Source of the DNA: Pseudoxanthomonas sp. NC8
Lineage (GTDB): Bacteria > Pseudomonadota > Gammaproteobacteria > Xanthomonadales > Xanthomonadaceae
Direction of reading: 5' to 3'
DNA: 64,000 nt
Assembly: GCA_025232375.1 (NCBI GenBank)
Contig: CP060419.1
Location: 1,735,001-1,799,000 of the forward strand
The first letter of the stretch is position 1; each line of letters opens with the position of its first letter. Of this stretch, positions 22,745 to 31,467 are shown in pieces. The notes under the pieces were generated by a model. The model worked only from the letters and a program-made list of their open reading frames with translations. It did not search any database and was not told the DNA's origin. The translations under genes and the position numbers were made by a program.

Positions 22745-22818
22745 GGGTGGATGGGGTCTCCCCGGAAACCTGCGTGCACCTTAGCCCAGCGCGCCGGCCG
22801 GGGAAAGGACGGCCTGCG

Positions 22819-23394
22819 TCAGCGCCGGCGGGCCGCCACTTCGCGGCGGTGCATGCGGAACAGATGGCGCTCCAGCGCCTCCTCCAGCGCGACCGGCAGG
22901 GTGCCGAACCGCAGCCACAGCATCGGCTGGCCATCGACAGTCGCGCTGGCGGCCACCGTCGCCGGCAGTTGGGGCGTCCGGCAACCATTCCGACGGCTGC
23001 AGCCGGACCACGCCGGCGGTGCCGGCAGGATGGTCGAGCGGCTGCGCGTAAAGGTAAGGCAGCGCAGCCCGCGCGCAGACCAGCGCAGGGGCAGGGTCGG
23101 CAGCTGCGGTGCCGACTGGCGGACCAGCCGGCCGAGCAGGGCGAGGACCAGGTCCAGCTTGGCGTCCATGCGCTGGGCCAGGGCCGGCAGTTCGCCGCGC
23201 TTTTCCTCGCCGCCGTCCTCGCCGCGCAGGTCCTCGATATAGGTAAGGCCGTGCAGGAGCGCTTCGGCCTGCAACAGCTGCCCCGGGCTGGCGCCGGGCA
23301 CGAACTCGGCCGGCAATACCGCCTCGCACGCGAGGGTGTCGTCGAACAGCGCGGTGTCCGCGGTGCGCGCCGCCGCCGGCCAGGACGGATTCAT
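22819..23394 (-). CDS. PilZ-like domain protein of the flagellar cluster
   Basis: 191 codons. Helical N-terminal half (QLLQAEALLHGLTYIEDLRG; LAQRMDAKLDLVLALLGRLV), then a beta-rich half with LRWSARGLR and a C-terminal helix (VALEEALERHLFRMHRREVA). The SARG segment matches the second PilZ motif only partly: the usual Asp/Asn before the Ser is not there. I see no RxxxR motif, so c-di-GMP binding is doubtful. A pair of frame breaks lies between about 23060 and 22970. It overlaps the small gene upstream by 4 bp. Confidence 0.65.
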   Translation of the reverse strand: MNPSWPAAARTADTALFDDTLACEAVLPAEFVPGASPGQLLQAEALLHGLTYIEDLRGEDGGEEKRGELPALAQRMDAKLDLVLALLGRLVRQSAPQLPTLPLRWSARGLRCLTFTRSRSTILPAPPAWSGCSRRNGCRTPQLPATVAASATVDGQPMLWLRFGTLPVALEEALERHLFRMHRREVAARRR

Positions 23395-23609
23395 GAGGCG
23401 GACGACCCGGCCGGCACGCGGTGCTGCAGCTGCAGCAGCCCGCGCAGCACCTGCAGCGGCGACTGCTGGCCGACGTTGTCGATGTACTCGCGCAGGCGCT
23501 GGTCGTGCGCGGCGAGCAGGTCGCCGGCATGCGCGAAATTCTCGCGGTCGAGCGCGTCGTGGAAGCTGACCAGGTCCTCGTGCAGGGCGTCGAGCGTGGC
23601 TTCGTTCAT
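23391..23609 (-). CDS. Small helical protein, FliT-like size, unknown
   Basis: 72 residues, intact: MNEATLDALHEDLVSFHDAL, then HDQRLREYIDNVGQQSPLQV, ending GSSAS. Predicted all-helical and soluble, with no signal peptide. It overlaps the PilZ-like gene (ATGA) and follows the FliT-like gene by 35 bp, so it belongs to the fliS transcript. Size and position suggest an export chaperone or a chaperone partner, but I do not recognise the family. Confidence 0.6.
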   Translation of the reverse strand: MNEATLDALHEDLVSFHDALDRENFAHAGDLLAAHDQRLREYIDNVGQQSPLQVLRGLLQLQHRVPAGSSAS

Positions 23610-23644
23610 CGCGGGATACGGTATGGCGTTCGGAAGGGCGGGGA

Positions 23645-23947
23645 TCAGCCGCGCCCGGCGAGGGCGTAGCTGCTGGCGGCGCGCGAGGACTGGCGCTGCT
23701 GCCGGATCAGGTCGAGCAGGCGCGCATTGCGCTCGCGCATGCATTCGATGGTGTCGAGCTGCAGGTCGCGCAGGGCGCGGATATCGGCCTGGAAAACGTT
23801 CGCACCGGGCAGGGCGCAGAAGTCGCGGACGTGACCGTCGTAGTGGTCGATCATCGCCGGCAGCGCGCCCACGTCGTCGTGGTCGAGGGCCGCGCGGATC
23901 GCGTCCATCTCCCCACGCAGCGCCTGCAGGCGGGCGGCGGCGTTCAC
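23645..23947 (-). CDS. FliT-like flagellar export chaperone
   Basis: 100 residues from a GTG that overlaps the fliS stop (GTGA). Helical throughout: RLQALRGEMDAIRAALDHDD; DIRALRDLQLDTIECMRERN; RLLDLIRQQRQSSRAASSYA. Length and position just after fliS are those of FliT, the FliD chaperone and regulator. Sequence similarity to FliT is weak by eye, so the name is inferred from context. Confidence 0.6.
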   Translation of the reverse strand: MNAAARLQALRGEMDAIRAALDHDDVGALPAMIDHYDGHVRDFCALPGANVFQADIRALRDLQLDTIECMRERNARLLDLIRQQRQSSRAASSYALAGRG

Positions 23948-24358
23948 GATTCGACCGCCATGGCGCGTTGTGCCTGCGGGATGGCGTTCCACGCCGACTC
24001 GATCTCGCCGAGCAGGTCCAGCGATTCGGCCAGCGCGGTGCGGTCGTTGTGCAGGTTGGCCTCGGTCAGCCGGCGCACGATGTAGTCGTAGAGCGCCGAC
24101 AGATTGGTCGCCAGCTCGCCACCGGCCTCGTGGTCGAGGGAACCGTTGAGGTGGCCGATGATCGCGCAGGCTTCGCCGATCGCCTTGCCCTTGTGCGCCG
24201 GGTCGCCCCATAGGTAAGGCAGGCCTGCGCGGTGGGATGCGCTGGCTGGCGCCCTCGAACAGCAGGGAGATCAGGCGGTGGGGGTCGGCCTCGTTCACCT
24301 TGGCCGAGACACCGGTCTTTCGGTACTGCTCGGCGAAGTGGCGGCTGGAACCGTACAT
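23944..24358 (-). CDS. fliS: FliS, flagellin export chaperone
   Basis: Binds the disordered flagellin C-terminus in the cytoplasm to stop early polymerisation. Seen: MYGSSRHFAEQYRKTGVSAK, then PHRLISLLFEGASQRI, the classic FliS opening, then LATNLSALYDYIVRRLTEAN and LDLLGEIESAWNAIPQAQRA. About 138 codons. One frame break near 24230. It lies 122 bp below fliD with a sigma-28-like promoter between. Confidence 0.92.
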
Positions 24359-24441
24359 GGGTCATTCCTCGGCGGGCTGGACCATCGGGTGGAGCGTGTG
24401 CCGGACCGCCGGGGCGGAAACCGGGACGCCGGACACGTTAC

Positions 24442-24469
24442 TTATCGGCCGGGTGGCCCGCCGGCTTGA
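24442..24469 (-). promoter_or_regulatory. Probable sigma-28 (FliA) promoter of fliS
   Basis: Minus strand -35 TCAAGCCG (24462-24469) and -10 GCCGATAA (24442-24449), separated by 12 bases rather than the usual 11. The -10 is a perfect match. It sits about 84 bp upstream of the fliS ATG in the fliD-fliS gap. Confidence 0.6.
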
Positions 24470-24480
24470 GCGCCGCGACA

Positions 24481-25823
24481 TCAATCGGACGTCGACAGCA
24501 GGTTGTTGAGTGAACTGGCGCTGCCCTGCATCTGCACGATCATGGTTTCCATCGCGGTGAACTGGGCGGTGTACATCGCCGACAGCTTGGTCATCCGCTC
24601 GTCGAGCTTGTCCAGCTGGTCCTCCAGCCCGGAGATCTGCTTGTTGATGCTCTCGGTCCGCAGCACAAGGGTGCCGTCGATCGAGTCGAGATGGCCGTCC
24701 AGCAGCTTGGCCACGCCGGCGCCATAGGCCCCTTCCTTGCCCAGCAGCTGCCTGACCGATTCCGGGTCGGCGGCGATCGCGCCCTCGAAGGCGGCCCCGT
24801 CGAAGCTCATCACGCCGTCCTTGCCGACCGTGACCCCGAGTTCCTTCAGCCCGCTGACGTTGGCGCTGACCTTGGCCGCGCAGCGCCTGCTGCAGGGTGC
24901 GGACCAGGAGTCGCCGGTCAGCGCCGAGGCGGTGCGGGTGGTGCTGTTGTAGGCGCTGGTCGACTTGAGCGCGCCGACCACGCTGTTGTAGGCCGAGACA
25001 TAGGCGCTGATCGCGCTCTTCAAGCCGGAGTTGTCGCCGGCGACGTTGAGCGTGTGGGAGGTTCCCGCGGCGGCCTTGGTCAGGGCCAGGTCCACGCCGG
25101 GAACCAGGTCGGAAATGGTGTTGCTGCTGGACGTGCGCTCGAAGCCGTCGACGCGGACCAGCGCGTCGGTGGCCGCAACGGTCTGGGTGAGGCCGCCACC
25201 GGTGCCGTTGGTCAGCGCGACTAAGGCCGCCGTCGCCGCCGCTGGCGCTGATCGACAGGGCGCCGCCGCTGCCGGTCGCGGTCGCGCTGAAGACCAGGTG
25301 CTGGCCGTCATCGGCGGTGACCACGCTGGCGGTCACGCCCTTGCCGCCGGCCGCGCTGTTGACCGCCGCGGCGATCTCCGCCAGCGTCGAAGCGGCGCCG
25401 AGGGTGACCTTGGCCACGTCGTCCTTGCCCGGGCCCCAGCTGATCGAGAGGGTGCCGCTGCCGACCTTGGCGTCCTTGGCATGGGCCGCCGACGACAGCT
25501 TCTGCGCCGTGGTAAGGCGGACCACCTCGACGCTGTAGTCGCCGGCCACCGCCTTGGAGGTCGCGGTGGCGGTGAAGCCGGCCGCCGACGGCGCGCTGGC
25601 CTTGAACGCGGGCGTGTCGGCGCCGCTGGACATCTTCTCCAGCGCCGCCTGCAGCGTGGTCATCGCGCTCTTGATCTGGCCGAGCGCCGACAGCCTTGGC
25701 GTTGGCGGTGGTGCCGGCGGTGTTGATCCGCTTCTCGGTAGGCGTGCGCGCCGCCGTGACCAGCTGCGAGACCAGGGTGGGGATGTCCAGGCCGGAGCCC
25801 GAAGCGGAGATCGAATTGGCCAT
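24481..25823 (-). CDS. fliD: FliD, filament cap protein
   Basis: Exported cap that folds flagellin onto the growing tip. Starts MANSISASGSGLDIPTLVSQ, the standard FliD opening; ends LSAMYTAQFTAMETMIVQMQ then GSASSLNNLLS, also family-typical. About 447 codons, normal. Low-complexity Ala/Ser/Thr/Gly middle, a possible exposed surface. Frame breaks near 25690, 25225 and 24890. Own sigma-54 promoter 102 bp upstream, so it is made with the hook-stage genes, before flagellin. Confidence 0.93.
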
Positions 25824-25924
25824 GGAATGCTGTTCCTCGCCGGGCGCGAGGCGCCGGGTTGCGGGGGTTCCAGGTGCTATCGGCCGTGGTGCCACGACCT
25901 TGAGCGGGAACCGGTTCCCGGTGC

Positions 25925-25941
25925 AGGCAAGTTCCATGCCG
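25925..25941 (-). promoter_or_regulatory. sigma-54 promoter of fliD
   Basis: Minus strand CGGCATGGAACTTGCCT: GG-N10-GC exact, one mismatch in the -24 block (GGCATG for GGCACG). It lies between the fliC terminator and fliD. Confidence 0.75.
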
Positions 25942-25952
25942 CGGTAAGGCGC

Positions 25953-25981
25953 GCAAAAAAGGCCCCTCCGGAGAGGGGCCT
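25953..25981 (-). terminator. Rho-independent terminator of fliC
   Basis: Perfect 8-bp GC stem GGCCCCTC / GAGGGGCC with a 4-base loop (25961-25980). On the minus strand it is followed by six T residues. It ends the fliC transcript and insulates fliD. Confidence 0.9.
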
Positions 25982-26005
25982 GCTCGCGCCGCCAGCGGGA
26001 GCGTG

Positions 26006-26831
26006 TTACTGCAGGAGGCTCAGGACGTTCTGCGGGACCGACTTGGCCTGGGCCAGCATCGCCGTACCGGCCTGCTGCAGGATCTGGGTGCGGGTCAGTT
26101 CCGCGGTTTCCTTGGCGTAGTCGGTGTCCCTGGATTCGGCTGCGGGCGGCCGACAGGTTCTCCGAGCTGGTCTGCAGGTTGGAGATCACCGAGCTGAAGC
26201 GGTTCTGGATCGCACCGAGGTCGGCGCGGGCGGTGTTGACCGACTGCAGCTGGGTGTCGATCGCGGTCAGCGCGGCGGTGGCGCCCGACGCCGAGGAGAT
26301 GTCCAGGGCGGCGACGGCGGTGGACGTGGCGGTCATGTCGACCGTGCTGATGCTGATCTGGTTGTCCGAGCCGGCGTCGGCGCCGACCTGGATGGTGAAG
26401 CTGGTGGTCGAGCCGTTCAGCAGCTTGGTGCCGTTGAAGTTGGAGTTGTCCTTGACGCGGGTGATTTCCGCCGCCAACTGGGTGACTTCCTTCTGCAGCG
26501 CGGTACGGTCGTTGGCACTGTTGGTGCCGTTGGCGGCCTGCACGGCCAGTTCGCGGATGCGCTGCATGTTCTCGCCGATCGAGCTCAGCGCGCCTTCGGC
26601 GGTCTGGGCCAGCGAGATGCCGTCGTTGGCGTTGCGGGCAGCCACGTCCATGCCGCGGACCTGGGTGGTCATGCGCTGGCTGATCGCCAGGCCGGCCGCG
26701 TCGTCCTTGGCGCTGTTGATGCGCAGGCCCGAGGACAGGCGCTGGATGGTGGTCGCCAGGCTCGCGCTGTTGGTGGACAGGTTGCGCTGCGCGTTCAGCG
26801 ACATCACGTTGGTGTTGATGACTTGTGCCAT
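26006..26831 (-). CDS. fliC: FliC, flagellin (short form)
   Basis: N-terminal D0/D1: [58 protein letters not shown]-terminal D1/D0: [20 protein letters not shown] and, after one frame break near 26146 at a CCTGG, a normal tail ending VLSLLQ. About 275 codons. Only a short variable middle (near [19 protein letters not shown]) lies between the two conserved ends, so the D2/D3 surface domains are nearly absent. The Ser/Thr-rich middle offers O-glycosylation sites, an inference. A single flagellin gene is visible. Transcribed from two sigma-28 promoters. Confidence 0.95.
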
Positions 26832-26935
26832 TTTGATTCTCCTCTAAGCGATTTATCCCGGCGGGAAGGTTTCAGAGCCTTGGCCGGAGCCTCCGCAGGG
26901 GGCCATCAAGTTGACCGGTGCCGCTGCTGGTATGG

Positions 26936-26962
26936 ATAACGGCGCTTTGTCAAGAAGCTTTA
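26936..26962 (-). promoter_or_regulatory. sigma-28 promoter P1 of fliC
   Basis: Minus strand -35 TAAAGCTT (26955-26962), 11-base spacer, -10 GCCGTTAT (26936-26943); consensus TAAAGTTT-N11-GCCGATAA. About 100 bp upstream of the fliC ATG. Confidence 0.85.
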
Positions 26963-27045
26963 GCGGGTCCGGAGAACTTTTTTCCTCCGTTTTTCCGCTG
27001 CCGCCAGCCGCTGCGCCACCGTGGCGGTTCACCCGCCGGACTTGG

Positions 27046-27072
27046 ATAACGGCACGTTCCGGCGGGAGTTTA
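27046..27072 (-). promoter_or_regulatory. sigma-28 promoter P2 of fliC
   Basis: Minus strand -35 TAAACTCC (27065-27072), 11-base spacer, -10 GCCGTTAT (27046-27053). It repeats the P1 -10 exactly, 110 bp further upstream, so fliC has tandem FliA promoters. The rest of the 26832-27190 gap holds no gene. Confidence 0.75.
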
Positions 27073-27118
27073 GGGGCATGCCTGCGAGACCCCGCGGCGC
27101 GCTGCGGATGCAAACGAA

Positions 27119-27148
27119 GAGGGCGGCGCAGTGGACTGCGCCGCCCTC
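27119..27148 (-). terminator. Terminator hairpin after flgL
   Basis: Perfect 13-bp stem GAGGGCGGCGCAG / CTGCGCCGCCCTC with loop TGGA, 43 bp past the flgL stop. The T tract on the minus strand is weak (TTCGTTTG). Confidence 0.75.
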
Positions 27149-27190
27149 GTGTTTTCCGCTGGGTGTCGCCGGCGCGCCGGCCTGCGTCCA

Positions 27191-28393
27191 TCAACGCAGC
27201 AGGTCGAACAGCGACAGCCCCTGCATGCGCGTGAACACCGTCTGCGCGGTCTGCAGCGCGGTGCTCTCCATCTGGAAGCGGGTGATGGCCTCGGCATAGT
27301 CCAGGTCGCGCAGCTCGGACAGCGTGTCGCGGATGGTGATGTCGTTGGCCGAGCGCACTTCGCCCGCATCGTCGATCGCGGCCAGCTGCGCGCCGCCTGC
27401 GGCGCGTGCGTCGATGATCTGTTCCGAAGCGCGTGCGACGTCGCGCATCGCCGCCTGCAGTGCGTTCTGCTGCGCAGCCTGCGCGACGGGCGTGGCCGCA
27501 GTGCTTTCCAGTGCGCCGATCAGGTTCTGCAACGTGGCGAACACGTCGCGTGTTCCCGCAGCGCCGACCTCGAACGCATCGCCGGTCGCGGGCTGGCCTT
27601 CGATCGACACGCGCAGGCCGCCGTGGCTGATGTCCTGGCCGCTGACCCAGGTGCCGCCGCCCACGGTGGCACCGCCGCTGTCGAGCACGTCATAGGTGCT
27701 GGCCCCGGTGAACACGATGCGGTACGCCTCGCCGTTCCAGCTGCCGCTGTTGCTGCGTCCGTAGCCGCCGATCACGCCGCTGCCGCCGTTGCCCGGGTCG
27801 ACCTTCGCCTCGATCGTGCCGTCGCCGGTGCGCACGCGCATGAAAATCTCGCTGCCCGGCGTGGCGTCGGCGACGAAGGTTTCCGGCGCGATCTCGATCC
27901 GGCGCTGGGTCTGGTCGCCGTTGTAGACCACGCCGGCGGCGGTGCGACTGAAAGGTGCCACGTCGTCGGCGCTGCCGCCGAACAGGTAGCGTCCGGCACC
28001 GTCGGTGCTGTTGGCCACGCTGAACATGCCGTCGCGGATCGAGCGCAGCTCGGCGGCGAGGGCCTGGCGGTCCGCGGCGGAGAGGCTGTCGTTGTTGGCC
28101 TGCACGGCCAGCTCGTTGACCCGGATCATGTAGTCGCCGGGCCAGAGTAGGATGTTCTCCTGCAGGCCGAGCCGGTTGGCGACCGTGTTGGCGTTCTTGC
28201 CGAAGCGCTCCAGTTCGGCCAGCGTGCGGTCGAGCCCGACCGCGGTGCCGGCGGCGACCGGGTCGTCCTTGGCGCTGACCAGCTTCTGGCCGGTGGCGAG
28301 CTGTTCCTGCAGGGCGTTCATCTGCTTCTGCCGGACCAGCATGTTCGACAGCGACTGGCTGAACATCATTCCGGTGGAAATGCGATCGGTCAT
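27191..28393 (-). CDS. flgL: FlgL, hook-filament junction protein 3
   Basis: 400 residues, no frame break. Flagellin-like ends: RISTGMMFSQSLSNMLVRQK, LATGQKLVSAKDDPVAAGTA at the N-terminus and RDLDYAEAITRFQMESTALQ then TVFTRMQGLSLFDLLR at the C-terminus. It forms the ring between FlgK and the filament. The start overlaps the flgK stop (TGATG). The stretch ENILLWPGDYM is unusual for the family (LAQAGDYM type is usual) and may be another consensus error at a CCAGG. Confidence 0.95.
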   Translation of the reverse strand: MTDRISTGMMFSQSLSNMLVRQKQMNALQEQLATGQKLVSAKDDPVAAGTAVGLDRTLAELERFGKNANTVANRLGLQENILLWPGDYMIRVNELAVQANNDSLSAADRQALAAELRSIRDGMFSVANSTDGAGRYLFGGSADDVAPFSRTAAGVVYNGDQTQRRIEIAPETFVADATPGSEIFMRVRTGDGTIEAKVDPGNGGSGVIGGYGRSNSGSWNGEAYRIVFTGASTYDVLDSGGATVGGGTWVSGQDISHGGLRVSIEGQPATGDAFEVGAAGTRDVFATLQNLIGALESTAATPVAQAAQQNALQAAMRDVARASEQIIDARAAGGAQLAAIDDAGEVRSANDITIRDTLSELRDLDYAEAITRFQMESTALQTAQTVFTRMQGLSLFDLLR

Positions 28394-30283
28394 CAGCGCA
28401 CCGCGTTGAGGATGGACTGGAACATCGTGTCGGCGGTGGAGATGATCTGCGCGGCAGCCTGGTAGGCCTGCTGCAGCCGGAGCATGTTCGCCGCCTCTTC
28501 GTCGAGGTTGACGCCGGAGATCGAATCACGCGCGGCCTGCGCGTCATCGTGGATGGCCTGCTGGGCGTCGGCCGAGTACTGCGCGCCTGGCGCGCAGCCG
28601 AGCCGACCATGGTGGTCAGGCCGCCGAGCGCGCCGTTGAGGCTGATCGTGCCGCCGTTGAGTACGCGCGCGTCGTCCAGGTTGGACAGCAGCGCGGCGTT
28701 GCCGTTGTTGCCGGAGCGGGCGCTGGTGCGGCCGATGCGGAACTGGTCGCCGGCGGCGGGCGCGCCGTCCAGGGTCACGCTCCAGCCATTGGCGCTGATG
28801 GTCTGGCCCGCGGTGAAGGCGTACGGACCGGCGCCGTCGATGGTGAACTGGCCGGCGTCGATGAAGTCGATCACCGCGTCGTTGAGCAGGGCCGCATCGC
28901 CGGCGTCCAAGACCTTCATGGTCCCCAGCGTGCCGGTGCCGGTGTTGTCCAGGTCGGCGCTGCCGGACACGGGCGTGGCGGCGGCAATACGCGACGAATC
29001 GTTGATCGCCACGCCCAGGCCGCCGGCCGCGCCGGAGGTGGGCTGCAGCAGGAAGCGGTCGCCGGCGGCCGGCGGCGGCGCGGTCGAGACCACCAGCGCG
29101 ATGCCGCCGGCGACCAGCGGATCGATGGCGGTACCGGTGCCGGCGAGCGGGACCGGCACGCCGGTGTCGGCGCGGGTGGCGGACCATGCGCTGCCGTCGA
29201 AACGCAGCACCATATCCTGGCCGGTGACCGCGCCGGCGTCGTCGACCAGGGTGGCCTGCAGGCCGGCGTTGCTGGCGTTGCCGGCGTGCGCGTTGACGCG
29301 CGGCGCCGGCAGGCTGAAGAAGTCGCCGCCCATGTCGCCGTACAGGTCCATGCCCGCGGCGTGGCCGGTGTTGAACGTGTCGGCCATCGTCACCGCGATG
29401 CGGCCGAGCTCGGCCCGTGCCGGATCGAGCACGGTGGCGCGGAATTCGGCCAGGCCGCCCATGCGCCCGCCGAGGGTGCGCTGGTCCAGGGCCACGGTCG
29501 TGCCCCTGGCTGCTCAGCGCCAGCTGCAGCTGCTCGGGGCGGTAGGGATCGGCGACAGTGGCGAGGGTGGAGGCCTTGTTGCCCACCACCAGCGGCTGGC
29601 CGCCGGCGGTGAACACGTTGAGCATGCCGCCGTCCTGGCTCACCGCGGTGCCGCCGGTGTAGCCGACCAGCTCGCTGACCAGCTGGTCGCGGCGGTCGAG
29701 CAGGTCCGACGAGACGCTGTCGAGGTTGCCGCCGATGGTGCCGTTGATCCGCGCGACCTCGGTCGCCGGGCGGTTGATCTCCCTGGGTGCCGGCGAGCAG
29801 GCCGTTGTTGACCTCCGCGTCCAGCGCCCGCAGCTGGCCGTCGAGCTGGCGGAAGCGGGTGGCCAGCGCATTGCCCTGCGCCAGCATGTCCTCGCGCTCG
29901 GCGGTGCCGGCGGCGTTGGACGACAGCGCGCCGACCGAATCGAAGAAGTTCGACCACAGCCCGGCCACGTTGGTCGCGGTGTCGGAGAACAGCGCGTCGA
30001 CCCGGTTGGACAGGCCCGACAGCTGCTGCAGGCGCGCAAGCTCGCCGCTGCTGTCGAGCAGCCGCGAGGTGGCCAGCTGGTCGGCGATGCGCTGGATGTC
30101 GGTGATCTTCACCCCGTTGCCGACGAAGCCGTAGCCGTAGTCGGTCGGGTTGCGCGTGGCGAATTCGACGCGCTGCCGGCTGTAGCCTTCGGTGTTGACG
30201 TTGGCTACGTTGTGGCTGACCGTGCCCAGCGCCCGCTGGAAGGCGGCGATCAGTGCACCGGTACCGGTGGACAGGACGGACAT
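28393..30283 (-). CDS. flgK: FlgK, hook-filament junction protein 1
   Basis: Starts MSVLSTGTGALIAAFQRALG, then TVSHNVANVNTEGYSRQRVE, the FlgK rod/hook-type opening; ends RLQQAYQAAAQIISTADTMF, then QSILNAVR. About 630 codons, normal. The large variable middle is rich in Gly/Ala/Asp. Frame breaks near 29785, 29505 and 28590. Part of the flgF-to-flgL reading order, 5 bp after flgJ. Confidence 0.95.
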
Positions 30284-30288
30284 CGGGC

Positions 30289-31467
30289 TTATCTCCTGAG
30301 GATGCCGGCGGCGTTGGCGGCCGTGGCCATCATGCTGTCGGCGCCGGCGGCCATGCCGCGCCCGGCGCGCCCGGCGGCGGTGGCGATCGCATCGACCGCG
30401 CGGCCGATGGTGGGGCCATGGGCGATCGCCGAGATCTTGGCGGCGTAGGACGGATCGGTCGCGTAGCCGGCGCTCTGCAAGGCCTGGGCGAAGCGCCTGA
30501 CGTCGCCACCGGACTGCAGCGCCTTCTGGTAACGCGGGTTGTTCTTCAGCATCCGCACGTAGTCGGCGAAGCTTTCGGCCGGCGAGGCGTAGGCGCGGAA
30601 CTCGGCGCGCTCGCTGACGCGCACGCCGCCGACGTACTCGTGGGTGCCACTGCTGGCGCGCTTGCCGCTCCAGCCGTTGGCCTTGATCCCGAACAGGTTG
30701 TGGGCACTGGCGCCGTCGCCCTGGCGGATGTGCTTGCGGCCCCAGCCGGTTTCCAGCGCGGCCTGCGCGTAAGGGCGCGGGCGTCGACGCCCAGTTCGCG
30801 GGCGGCGGCTCGGGCGTGGTGCCAGATCCCGGCCACGAACCGCTCCGGGCTGCTGGAGGAAAAGCCGGAGGCGGCTTCGGCGGCGACCGCCGCGTCGGCC
30901 GCCGTGGTCGTGGACACGGGCGCGGGCGCAGCTGCCTCGCCGGTATCGCCGCGGGCCGCCATCAGCCGCGCCACCAGTGCGTCCAGCGGCGAGCCGGTGG
31001 CGTTGGTGGTGGTCGCATCGCCCTCGCGGCCGGCAATCAGGTCCAGCGCGCGGTCGGCCTCGGACGAAAGCGGAGCGGCGCCGCCATCGCGCAGGTAGGC
31101 CAGCGCGGCGGCCGCGGCCCGGGTCGGCCCGGGACGGCCGGCGGCCGCGTCCAGGCGGGTATCCAGTACCGGTTCGGTGCCCTCCGCCAGGCCGGACTGG
31201 CGGCTGAGCTGGCGCGCGATCATCGGCGCAAGGCCCCAGGCCCTTGCCGGTGGTCAGCGCCTTGGACAGCTGCTGGTCGTAGAGGTCGCGGAAGGTCTGG
31301 TTCTCGCCGGGGAACAGCGAGTCGCCGAAGCTGGCGTCGCGCATGCTCTTGACCAGCATCTGCGCGAACTGGCCCTCGAGCTGGCGCGCGACATGCTCGA
31401 TGCGCGCGCGATCGGGCTTCGCCGGCGCGGCAGACAGTTCCGTCGGCGCGGGCGCGTCGATGCGCAT
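30289..31467 (-). CDS. flgJ: FlgJ, rod cap and peptidoglycan hydrolase
   Basis: Two-domain FlgJ. The N-terminal rod-cap domain has RQLEGQFAQMLVKSMRDASF and LYDQQLSKALTTGKGLG. An Ala/Asp-rich linker leads to a C-terminal glucosaminidase domain with AALETGWGRKHIRQGDGAS, HNLFGIKANGWSGKR and YASPAESFADYVRMLKNNPR. The catalytic Glu is the E of ALETGWG. It bores through the wall so the rod can pass. 393 codons; compensating frame breaks near 31235 and 30775. Its ATG overlaps the flgI stop. Confidence 0.93.
   Translation of the reverse strand: MRIDAPAPTELSAAPAKPDRARIEHVARQLEGQFAQMLVKSMRDASFGDSLFPGENQTFRDLYDQQLSKALTTGKGLGPCADDRAPAQPPVRPGGGHRTGTGYPPGRGRRPSRADPGRGRRAGLPARWRRRSAFVRGRPRAGPDCRPRGRCDHHQRHRLAAGRTGGAADGGPRRYRRGSCARARVHDHGGRRGGRRRSRLRLFLQQPGAVRGRDLAPRPSRRPRTGRRRPRPYAQAALETGWGRKHIRQGDGASAHNLFGIKANGWSGKRASSGTHEYVGGVRVSERAEFRAYASPAESFADYVRMLKNNPRYQKALQSGGDVRRFAQALQSAGYATDPSYAAKISAIAHGPTIGRAVDAIATAAGRAGRGMAAGADSMMATAANAAGILRR

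Noticed and set aside
26881..26925. sigma-54 promoter upstream of fliC (GGCACC...CTTGA)
   Set aside because: The GG to GC spacing is wrong and the GC is absent; the tandem sigma-28 promoters explain fliC.
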